DNA of 5,606 bases from an uncultured Eggerthellaceae bacterium. GTDB lineage: Bacteria > Actinomycetota > Coriobacteriia > Coriobacteriales > Eggerthellaceae. Below the pieces are notes generated by a model. That model saw nothing but the letters and a program-made list of their open reading frames with translations, ran no database searches and was not told the origin of the DNA. The stretch lies in NCBI GenBank assembly GCA_934670115.1, contig CAKUOV010000078.1, forward strand, positions 1 to 5,606, written 5' to 3'. Positions within the stretch are counted from its first letter, which is position 1, and each line of letters begins with the position of its first letter. Below, one piece after another: positions 1 through 4,618 of the stretch. Made by a program: the position numbers and the translations under genes.

Positions 1-1029
1 CCGGATGCCACGCTGCCCGCCGCCACTGAGGCGCTGAGCGTGATGGAAATTGGCACGACGACCAGCGATTATGTGCTTACTGCGGGCGATGCGCACGTGT
101 GCTTGGCCAAGTTGCAGGAAGCCTGGGAAGGCAAGCTTGAGCCGGTGTATCCGTATCGCAAGGCAGGCGAAGCCGTTGAGACCATGAGCTACACGGCTGC
201 CGCTCCGCACGTGTTCTCCGGCAAGATTGCCCAGCCGCGTGTGGTTATCCCCGTGTTCCCAGGCACGAACTGCGAATACGACACGGCTCACGCGTTCGAG
301 CGTGCGGGTGCCGCCGCAACGACATTCGTTGTCAACAACTTGACGCCTGCTGCCGTTGCCGAAAGCACGCAGCGCCTGGCGCAGCTTATCCGCGAAAGCC
401 AGATTGTCATGCTGCCGGGTGGTTTCTCTGGCGGCGACGAGCCCGATGGTTCCGCGAAGTTCATCACCGCGTTCTTCCGTGCTCCCGAAGTGACCGAGGC
501 AGTGCGTGACCTGCTGCAGAACCGCGATGGCCTGATGCTGGGCATCTGCAACGGTTTCCAGGCGCTCGTAAAACTGGGCTTGGTGCCGTATGGCGACATC
601 CGTCCCATGGACGACGCGTGCCCCACGCTTACGTTCAACGAGATCGGCCGCCACCAGAGCCGCTTGGTGCGCACGCGCGTGGCATCGAATTTGAGCCCCT
701 GGCTTTCGCGTTGCCAGGTGGGCGACGTCCACAATATTGCCATTAGCCACGGCGAAGGCCGCTTCGTGATTTCGCCCGAGCTGCTTGAGCAGCTGAAGGC
801 AGCGGGCCAGATTGCCGCACAATACGTCGATGAGCAGGGCGTTCCTTCCATGGATTGGAACGTGAACCCCAACGGCTCCATTCTGGCAATCGAAGGCATC
901 ACCAGCCCCGATGGCCGCGTGTTGGGCAAGATGGGCCACTCCGAGCGCGCGGGCGCGGGTCTGTACAAGAACGTGCCGGGCAACAACTTCCAGCCGCTTA
1001 TCGAAGGTGGCGTGGCGTACTTCGCGTAA
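1..1029 (+). CDS. purL: Phosphoribosylformylglycinamidine synthase, C-terminal part (5' end outside window)
   Basis: The reading frame is open from base 1 to a TAA at 1027-1029, so this is the last 342 residues of a longer protein. The enzyme makes FGAM from FGAR, glutamine and ATP in cytosolic purine synthesis. Fragment residues ~80-342 form the class I glutamine amidotransferase domain. It opens with the PurL/PurQ signature GTNCEYDT (bases 262-285), followed by an oxyanion-type PGGFSGGDEPDG. The nucleophile is Cys183 in GICNGFQ (codon 547-549), and the partners are His313 and Glu315 in MGHSER (937-945). Residues before ~80 belong to the tail of the synthetase part (GTTTSDYVLTAGD). This arrangement marks the large fused PurL (normally ~1200-1300 residues) rather than a separate PurQ, because the glutaminase is joined in frame to upstream sequence. 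The fold and triad are complete and nothing looks broken. Two hairpins follow the stop, so purL probably ends its transcription unit. Confidence 0.95.
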   Translation, partial: PDATLPAATEALSVMEIGTTTSDYVLTAGDAHVCLAKLQEAWEGKLEPVYPYRKAGEAVETMSYTAAAPHVFSGKIAQPRVVIPVFPGTNCEYDTAHAFERAGAAATTFVVNNLTPAAVAESTQRLAQLIRESQIVMLPGGFSGGDEPDGSAKFITAFFRAPEVTEAVRDLLQNRDGLMLGICNGFQALVKLGLVPYGDIRPMDDACPTLTFNEIGRHQSRLVRTRVASNLSPWLSRCQVGDVHNIAISHGEGRFVISPELLEQLKAAGQIAAQYVDEQGVPSMDWNVNPNGSILAIEGITSPDGRVLGKMGHSERAGAGLYKNVPGNNFQPLIEGGVAYFA

Positions 1030-1037
1030 GGGATTGC

Positions 1038-1060
1038 GGGAAGGCCACGGGTGCCTTCCC
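1038..1060 (+). terminator. Stable hairpin just after purL, without a good U-tract
   Basis: GGGAAGGC at 1038-1045 pairs perfectly with GCCTTCCC at 1053-1060 around a 7-base loop, 8 bases after the purL stop. The downstream sequence is only moderately T-rich, so this alone is a weak terminator. It may protect the 3' end or assist the stronger hairpin that follows. Confidence 0.45.
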
Positions 1061-1079
1061 TGTGGTATTCGACTTCAGG

Positions 1080-1115
1080 AAAGCGCTTCTGCCGTACGGT
1101 GGAGGCGCTTTTTGG
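1080..1115 (+). terminator. Rho-independent terminator of purL
   Basis: AAAGCGC (1080-1086) pairs with GCGCTTT (1105-1111). The stem continues inward through mostly Watson-Crick and a few G-T pairs to a GTAC loop at 1094-1097, giving about 14 pairs in all. Five T's (1109-1113) lie at and beyond the base of the stem. This is the classic intrinsic terminator layout, and it separates purL from the symporter unit. Confidence 0.8.
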
Positions 1116-1332
1116 TTGCCGTTTGCCGCGGTGACTGGCATGCTGTAGCCTGCTCTACAACGGTGTCTGGCACTGCCGTTACCCACTCCGCGACGGTGTC
1201 CCGATGCCGCCGCAGCCTGCATGGCTGTCGAGCTCGGCGGCGGCGCAGTTGCTTCGCCGCCGCACAACAAGAGCGTTTTTGCCGTTTACGGCGCGGAGTC
1301 TACCGCACGCCCCCAAGCAAATTGTTTCGCAC
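1116..1332. other. GC-rich intergenic stretch with no supported gene; contains a 9-bp hairpin
   Basis: I see no gene here: open frames lack a credible start signal or any family motif. The stretch holds a short direct repeat ACGGTGTC (1160-1167 and 1193-1200). It also holds a perfect 9-bp GC-only hairpin, GCGGCGGCG (1237-1245) with CGCCGCCGC (1255-1263) around a 9-base loop, and a small GCCG/CGGC hairpin at 1281-1292. A T-run at 1276-1280 is too far from the large stem for a standard terminator. Confidence 0.5.
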
Positions 1333-1361
1333 TTGTTTTGGAATTGTTACATGCTCATAAT
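1333..1361 (+). promoter_or_regulatory. Predicted sigma70-type promoter of the symporter operon
   Basis: TTGTTT (1333-1338) and CATAAT (1356-1361) are separated by 17 bases. The -10 box matches 5 of 6 consensus positions, while the -35 matches only TTG. A TG at 1352-1353, just ahead of the -10, may help as an extended -10. Transcription would begin near 1368, giving a leader of about 250 bases that contains the whole riboswitch. A second TATTAT at 1371-1376 lacks a well-spaced -35. Confidence 0.5.
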
Positions 1362-1405
1362 CCACCTTCGTATTATTCATTACCTTCCTATGAAACGCTT
1401 TGGAT

Positions 1406-1437
1406 TTCCGCAACGGGCGGAGAAACAGAGTGCGGAG
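1406..1437 (+). promoter_or_regulatory. Probable 5' ghost aptamer (degenerate partner of the glycine riboswitch)
   Basis: TCCGCA (1407-1412) pairs with TGCGGA (1431-1436), extendable by a T-G pair, around an 18-base loop. It ends three bases before the P1 stem of the functional aptamer. It lacks the conserved glycine-binding core, so it cannot be a second aptamer. Singlet glycine riboswitches are known to carry a reduced 'ghost' hairpin in place of the missing partner; a ghost on the 5' side fits the type-2 singlet layout. Confidence 0.5.
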
Positions 1438-1439
1438 GA

Positions 1440-1533
1440 AGCTCTGGAGAACTCTTGAATGAGTGCCGAAGGTGCAAGGTGAGCCGCCCGCGCAGGCGGA
1501 GTCGCCGAATCTCTCAGGCTAAAGGACAGAGCT
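1440..1533 (+). promoter_or_regulatory. Glycine riboswitch, single aptamer
   Basis: The conserved glycine aptamer core is plain: GCCGAAGGTGCAA at 1465-1477, and CTCTCAGGCTAAAGGACAGA at 1511-1530. P1 is a perfect 7-bp stem, AGCTCTG (1440-1446) with CAGAGCT (1527-1533). GAGA (1447-1450) faces TCTC (1512-1515). ACTC (1451-1454) pairs with GAGT (1461-1464) as a small hairpin. The third arm is GGTG (1478-1481) with CGCC (1503-1506), topped by CCGCC (1484-1488) with GGCGG (1495-1499). Only one full aptamer is present. It binds glycine in the nascent mRNA and lies 90 bases upstream of a sodium:alanine/glycine symporter, a recognised target of this class. Confidence 0.93.
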
Positions 1534-1547
1534 GGGGTTGATCGTGT

Positions 1548-1621
1548 GGCATCGTGGTGCCTGCTTTATCCCTCTTCAGAGACTAAAACCGCAGTTAGCG
1601 CTGCAGAAAGAAAGAAGGGAT
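1548..1621 (+). promoter_or_regulatory. Candidate expression platform with Shine-Dalgarno sequestration
   Basis: ATCCCT (1568-1573) can pair with AGGGAT (1616-1621), continuing across a one-base bulge with CTT/AAG. This would bury the ribosome binding site (AGAAGGGA, 1613-1620) of the symporter. The same CTCT (1572-1575) can instead pair with AGAG (1528-1531) in the 3' strand of riboswitch P1, followed by CC/GG. Glycine binding would hold P1, free the anti-SD and shut translation: an OFF switch. A GGCA/TGCC hairpin (1548-1561) followed by a weak T-rich stretch is the only terminator-like alternative. The structures are seen; the switching direction is inferred. Confidence 0.4.
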
Positions 1622-1622
1622 T

Positions 1623-3065
1623 ATGGAAGCAGCTGCTCTCGAGGTAGTCTCAACTATCAACGGGTATCTATCCAATTACGTTTTGCTCTTTTTGTTGGTG
1701 GGAACAGGTCTGTTCTTCACCATCCGCACGCGTTTCGTGCAGATTCGCTGCTTTGCCGAAGGCTGGCGCCGCATGTTCGGCGGCTTTTCGCTGCGCGGCG
1801 GCAAGCAGGAAAGCGGCATGAGCTCGTTTCAGGCGCTGGCAACCGCTATTGCCGCTCAGGTTGGCACGGGCAACATTGTTGGTGCGTGCGGTGCAATCCT
1901 GACGGGCGGCCCGGGTGCTATCCTTTGGATGTGGATCATCGCGTTCTTGGGCATGGCCACGAACTACGCCGAGGCTGTTCTGGCGCAGATGACCAAGAAG
2001 GTTGACGAAGATGGCAACGTTCACGGCGGCCCGGTCTACTATATCCGCACCGCGTTCAAGGGCGGTTTGGGCAAGTTCCTGGCAGCATTCTTCGCCGTGG
2101 CAATTATCTTGTCCTTGGGCTTCATGGGTTGCATGGTTCAGTCGAACTCCATTGCTTCTACGTGCTCTACGGCGTTCGGCGTTGCTCCCTGGATTGTGGG
2201 TATTATCATCGCGCTTGTTGCGGGCTTCGTGTTCGTGGGTGGTGTTTCTCGTATTGCATCCGTTACGGAGAAGCTGGTTCCCCTGATGGCAGTTATTTAC
2301 CTGGTGGGCGGCTTGATTGTTCTGTGCACGCGTCTTGACACCATTCCCGCAACATTTGCGTTGATCTTTGAGAGCGCATTTAACCCCGAGGCATACTTCG
2401 GCGGCGCTGTGGGTGGCATTATCGCGGCAATGACGCAGGGTGCTAAGCGCGGCTTGTTCTCCAACGAAGCCGGTATGGGTTCTACGCCTCATGCGCACGC
2501 CCAGGCCAACGTTAAGGATCCGCACGAACAGGGCGTTGTTGCTTTCATCGGCGTTTTTGTTGACACGTTTGTTGTGGTTACCATGACCGCTTTGGTTGTT
2601 ATCTCTGCTGTCTACATTCAGGACGGCGCTATCAACACGCAGGCGTACGACTTTATTGCCGCAGCTGGTTTGAATAAGACGAACATGGCCCAGTACGCGT
2701 TCGGCACGATGTTCGGCTCGGGCTTCGGCAATGCGTTCGTGGCTATCTGCCTGCTGTTCTTTGCTTTCAGCACCATCTTGGGTTGGAACCTGTTCTCCAA
2801 GATCAACTTCGTGTACCTGTTTGGCAAAAAGGCGCTTCCTGTGTTCTCTGTTCTGGCGGTGTTCTTCGTGTTCCTGGGCTCGCTGCTTTCCAACGATCTG
2901 GTTTGGGAGATGCAGGACATGTTCAATCAGCTCATGGTTCTGCCGAATGTTATCGCGTTGATTGCGATGTCCGGCGCGGTGGCTACATGCGCAAAGTCGC
3001 ATAACGGCAAGAAGAAGGCGCTGGAGCCGGCGCAGGCCGATGCGGCTGCGGCGGAAAGCGAGTAA
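1623..3065 (+). CDS. agcS: Sodium:alanine/glycine symporter (AGCS family)
   Basis: This 480-residue membrane protein of the AGCS family (Na_Ala_symp) imports alanine and/or glycine with sodium. Family signatures are present in order: QALATAIAAQVGTGNIVG (70-87), GGPGAILWMWIIAFLGMATNY (95-115), GGPVYYI (135-141) and RGLFSNEAGMGSTPHAHA (276-293). Hydrophobic segments lie at about 18-34, 70-92, 97-120, 152-172, 189-208, 217-235, 304-332, 357-390, 404-422 and 436-456, the LeuT-like layout of the family. Length is normal. The C-terminus ends in a short Lys/Ala/Glu-rich cytosolic tail. The ATG at 1623 has a purine-rich ribosome binding site (AGAAGGGA) immediately upstream, and the N-terminus (INGYLSNYVLLFLLVGTGLF) is where homologues begin. 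The upstream glycine riboswitch favours glycine as a physiological substrate. A ribonuclease gene follows with almost no gap. Confidence 0.95.
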   Translation: MEAAALEVVSTINGYLSNYVLLFLLVGTGLFFTIRTRFVQIRCFAEGWRRMFGGFSLRGGKQESGMSSFQALATAIAAQVGTGNIVGACGAILTGGPGAILWMWIIAFLGMATNYAEAVLAQMTKKVDEDGNVHGGPVYYIRTAFKGGLGKFLAAFFAVAIILSLGFMGCMVQSNSIASTCSTAFGVAPWIVGIIIALVAGFVFVGGVSRIASVTEKLVPLMAVIYLVGGLIVLCTRLDTIPATFALIFESAFNPEAYFGGAVGGIIAAMTQGAKRGLFSNEAGMGSTPHAHAQANVKDPHEQGVVAFIGVFVDTFVVVTMTALVVISAVYIQDGAINTQAYDFIAAAGLNKTNMAQYAFGTMFGSGFGNAFVAICLLFFAFSTILGWNLFSKINFVYLFGKKALPVFSVLAVFFVFLGSLLSNDLVWEMQDMFNQLMVLPNVIALIAMSGAVATCAKSHNGKKKALEPAQADAAAAESE

Positions 3066-3066
3066 C

Positions 3067-3702
3067 GTGGCGCGTACGCGACATACGTTCAAGCAAACGA
3101 TGTTTCAGCAAGGGAAGACGGTTCTGTCTTCCCTTGTGGCATTTTTGCTGGCGTTTTGCTTGGCGCTGCTGCCCGGGTGCGCCCTTTGGGACGGCGCGGG
3201 CGCTGGTGGGGCTGCGGGAGCTGGTGGCGGCGCCAACGGGGTTGCGAGCGCGGCGGCGTCGGGCGATGGTGGTGCTGGCAGCTCGGAGGCGAGCGCGGCA
3301 TCGAGCGCCGATGCGGGCGCAGCGGGAGCCGTCGATGGCGGCTCGTCGGGTGATATTTCCGTTTTTGAAGACGGCACCTACGCCGACAAAGACCATGTTG
3401 CGCTCTATCTGCATCTTTACCAGAAGTTGCCTGCCAATTACATTTCCAAAACGAAAGCGAAAAAGGCCGGTTGGGACGCCGAAAAAGGCAACTTGTGGGA
3501 TGTTTGCCCTGGTAAATCGATTGGCGGCGGCACGTTTTATAACGACGATGGCTTGTTGCCCGAGAAAGGCGGACGCACCTGGAAAGAGTGCGACATCGAT
3601 TACGCGGGCGGGTATCGCGGGGCAAAGCGCATCTGCTATTCAAACGACGGGTTGATTTTCTACACGGATGACCACTATCAGTCGTTTACGCAGCTCTATT
3701 AG
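3067..3702 (+). CDS. Lipid-anchored extracellular ribonuclease, barnase/RNase N1-T1 family
   Basis: The C-terminal ~110 residues align without gaps to barnase: KLPANYISK, KKAGWDAEKGNLWDV, PGKSIGG, GRTWKECDIDY, YSNDGLIFYTDDHYQSF. Catalytic positions are all kept: Lys128 (barnase K27), Glu174 (E73), Arg184 (R83), Arg188 (R87) and His203 (H102). Barnase R59 and E60 are replaced by Asp160 and Asp161. Ahead of the domain lie a basic N-terminus, a hydrophobic stretch (VLSSLVAFLLAFCLALL) and a lipobox LPGC (lipidated Cys38). A Gly/Ala/Ser-rich linker of ~55 residues follows, so the enzyme should hang from the outer face of the membrane and cleave RNA there. The start is uncertain. GTG at 3067 has GGAAAG 8 bases upstream, sits one base after the symporter stop and gives a basic n-region. 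ATG at 3100 lacks a ribosome binding site and would give 200 instead of 211 residues. The next gene is its barstar-type inhibitor. Confidence 0.9.
   Translation: MARTRHTFKQTMFQQGKTVLSSLVAFLLAFCLALLPGCALWDGAGAGGAAGAGGGANGVASAAASGDGGAGSSEASAASSADAGAAGAVDGGSSGDISVFEDGTYADKDHVALYLHLYQKLPANYISKTKAKKAGWDAEKGNLWDVCPGKSIGGGTFYNDDGLLPEKGGRTWKECDIDYAGGYRGAKRICYSNDGLIFYTDDHYQSFTQLY
3109..3146 (+). terminator. Perfect terminator-like hairpin inside the start of the ribonuclease gene
   Basis: CAAGGGAAGAC (3109-3119) pairs perfectly over 11 bp with GTCTTCCCTTG (3126-3136) around a 6-base loop, extendable by a G-T pair. Five T's follow at 3142-3146, five bases after the stem, a looser spacing than a typical intrinsic terminator. 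It lies at 9 bases after the alternative ATG at 3100. It could end part of the symporter transcripts, attenuate the RNase gene, or be read through when ribosomes translate from the GTG at 3067. Confidence 0.45.
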
Positions 3703-3705
3703 CTT

Positions 3706-3776
3706 CGCATTGCTCCCACCTAGTCACCTGACCTTGTTGCCTCCGATGTGCTTCTGTGCTTTCATGGGGCAATGCG
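3706..3776. repeat. Inverted repeat with long loop between RNase and inhibitor genes
   Basis: CGCATTGC (3706-3713) is the perfect reverse complement of GCAATGCG (3769-3776). The pairing continues inward as T-G, C-G and C-G, giving about 11 pairs around a loop of roughly 50 bases. It starts 3 bases after the RNase stop. No T-run follows, so it is not a standard terminator; it could be a 3'-end stem or an operator pair. Confidence 0.4.
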
Positions 3777-3798
3777 CGCAGGGGAGGGGGTTTGTTCC

Positions 3799-3828
3799 TT
3801 CATACTAAATGCTGGAAGCGCGTATTAT
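3799..3828 (+). promoter_or_regulatory. Predicted promoter of the barstar-family gene
   Basis: TTCATA (3799-3804, 4 of 6 matches) and TATTAT (3823-3828, 5 of 6) are 18 bases apart. Transcription would start near 3835, leaving a ~47-base leader that ends in a strong purine-rich ribosome binding site. This suggests the inhibitor can be made independently of the RNase. Confidence 0.45.
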
Positions 3829-3860
3829 CGTGGTGTGGGTCAGTGTGTATTTTCGCGAAG

Positions 3861-3874
3861 AGGAAAGGGAAGGG
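3861..3874 (+). promoter_or_regulatory. Strong ribosome binding site of the inhibitor gene
   Basis: AGGAAAGGGAAGGG ends 7 bases before the ATG at 3882. It is much stronger than anything ahead of the RNase gene, fixes the start of the inhibitor, and is consistent with the inhibitor being made in excess. Confidence 0.7.
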
Positions 3875-3881
3875 TCCGGCC

Positions 3882-4148
3882 ATGAAAACGGTGACAATAC
3901 GCGAGTGCGATTTCCATTCGGTCGAGCAGCTGCATGCGTTTCTTCGCCATGAGCTGGGCTTTCCCGCCTATTACGGTGGAAACCTTGCGGCGCTTTCCGA
4001 TTGTCTAGAGGATATTTGCGAGCCGACGCGTATCATCATCTATCGCGATAATTCTGTTGAAGAGCCTTGGTTTGATAAGGCATGTGCGGTAATGGGTCGC
4101 GCTGCCCTGGAAAACGATGCTCTTGACGTGCAGCTGAAGCAAGCGTAG
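3882..4148 (+). CDS. Barstar-family ribonuclease inhibitor
   Basis: This 88-residue protein matches barstar (89-90 residues) in order and spacing: LHAFLRHELGFPAYYGGNLAALSDCL (17-42) parallels the barstar helix that plugs the barnase active site, and VMGRAALE (70-77) parallels its C-terminal contact helix. Barstar Y29, D39 and E80 are kept as Tyr30, Asp40 and Glu77. D35 is Ala36, W38 is Ser39 and E76 aligns with Arg73. About four residues are missing in the middle relative to barstar. By family knowledge it acts in the cytosol, neutralising RNase molecules that have not yet been exported. The gene directly follows the ribonuclease but appears to have its own promoter. The ATG is fixed by the AGGAAAGGGAAGGG site; the in-frame upstream extension to 3756 lacks family similarity. 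The partner assignment rests on adjacency and family; binding itself is inferred. Confidence 0.9.
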   Translation: MKTVTIRECDFHSVEQLHAFLRHELGFPAYYGGNLAALSDCLEDICEPTRIIIYRDNSVEEPWFDKACAVMGRAALENDALDVQLKQA

Positions 4149-4283
4149 CTTTAGGTCCCAGCCGAACCCCATCAGTCCAATTGTTGCCTGGGAATATCAA
4201 GCGAGTCTCTTCTTTTCGTTTGCTCTTCTAAGGAAGCGCTGATTAGAGCAGGTAGCCACTGCATATAATTGGCAAAGCCGCTG

Positions 4284-4320
4284 GTTACGCAGGGTGGGGA
4301 CCAAGGTCCCTACCCATAAC
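4284..4320. repeat. Strong imperfect hairpin, not terminator-like
   Basis: GGGTGGGGAC (4292-4301) pairs with GTCCCTACCC (4306-4315) over 10 pairs (one G-T) with a CAAG loop. Beyond a small internal loop, GTTA (4284-4287) pairs with TAAC (4317-4320). No T-run follows on either strand. It could be part of an intergenic repeat family or of a small structured RNA. Confidence 0.5.
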
Positions 4321-4356
4321 TTCGCATCGATCAGTGTTTCCCTAAGCCTAATGGCA

Positions 4357-4536
4357 AAAAACGACGTCTGTCCCTTTTCTGTTCCTTCGCCTGCTATTCC
4401 CGTTTTTGCTCGATGATAAAAACGACCCACTTTTCTGTGGATTTTCGTCTTCGCCTTCGCGCAAAATCAGCATTTCCCCAGGTCGCAAAAAAGTAAGCCG
4501 TGGCAAACCCACAGAAAAGTACCCCATTTTTATCAT
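4357..4536. repeat. Cluster of direct and inverted short repeats (REPIN-like)
   Basis: ATGATAAAAA (4413-4422) and ACTTTTCTGTGG (4429-4440) recur as exact reverse complements at 4527-4536 and 4509-4520, with a 6-base non-matching spacer in each arm and a 68-base centre. A third, direct partial copy lies upstream: AAAAACGAC (4357-4365, again 4418-4426) and CTTTTCTGT (4374-4382, again 4430-4438). Conserved blocks with diverged spacers resemble paired REP units or a decayed MITE. Confidence 0.6.
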
Positions 4537-4577
4537 GGGGAATGGGAAGGTGGGCTGCAAATTTTTTGCCTGGCAGG

Positions 4578-4593
4578 GGTGTTGATCAACACC
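4578..4593. promoter_or_regulatory. 16-bp perfect palindrome, candidate operator
   Basis: GGTGTTGATCAACACC is its own reverse complement over all 16 bases. Its centre lies about 40 bases before the ATG at 4626, so it would cover the -35 area of the promoter inferred for that gene. Placement and symmetry fit a binding site for a dimeric repressor; the regulator is unknown. Confidence 0.5.
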
Positions 4594-4612
4594 TGGAGTC
4601 TTCAAAAGCTGC

Positions 4613-4618
4613 TACCAT
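4613..4618 (+). promoter_or_regulatory. Candidate -10 box of a leaderless transcript
   Basis: TACCAT fits TANNNT and ends 7 bases before the ATG at 4626, which would place the transcript start at or within a base of the start codon. No ribosome binding site precedes this ATG, as expected for leaderless mRNAs, which are common in actinobacteria. No clear -35 box is visible. Confidence 0.4.

Noticed and set aside
288..986. Minus-strand open frame of 232 codons opposite purL
   Set aside because: A shadow of the glutaminase domain in GC-rich DNA; it has no motif and no start signal.
1406..1437. A second full glycine aptamer upstream, making a tandem riboswitch
   Set aside because: The conserved CCGAAGG and CTCAGG core blocks are absent; only a simple hairpin is present, so it is called a ghost aptamer.
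911..1458. Overlapping plus-strand frames after purL (911-1360, 1204-1458, 1221-1541)
   Set aside because: They run through the purL terminator, the promoter and the riboswitch, and have biased composition without motifs.
1538..2005. Plus-strand frame of 155 codons overlapping the riboswitch platform and the start of the symporter
   Set aside because: It overlaps the recognised symporter in another frame and shows no protein-family features.
2962..3066. Ribonuclease gene starting inside the symporter at 2962
   Set aside because: The extra residues lie out of frame within the symporter coding sequence and precede the signal peptide; GTG 3067 or ATG 3100 fits a lipoprotein start.
1668..3092. 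Long open frame on the minus strand opposite the symporter (474 codons)
   Set aside because: It is rich in Arg, His, Asn and Gln, lacks any family motif, and mirrors a gene with clear homology and codon pattern on the + strand.
3756..3881. N-terminal extension of the barstar-family protein
   Set aside because: It would cover the predicted promoter and ribosome binding site, and barstar homologues begin at the MKTVTI position.
4241..4315. tRNA-like look of the sequence around the strong hairpin
   Set aside because: There is no acceptor stem, no TTCGA T-loop and no anticodon arm of correct size; only the single hairpin is real.
4357..4536. CRISPR array
   Set aside because: The repeats are short, partly inverted and irregularly spaced, unlike the uniform direct repeats and spacers of CRISPR.
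4197..4605. Two small minus-strand open frames (4197-4430 and 4348-4605)
   Set aside because: They are built from the intergenic repeats, have no ribosome binding site I can support, and show no known motif.
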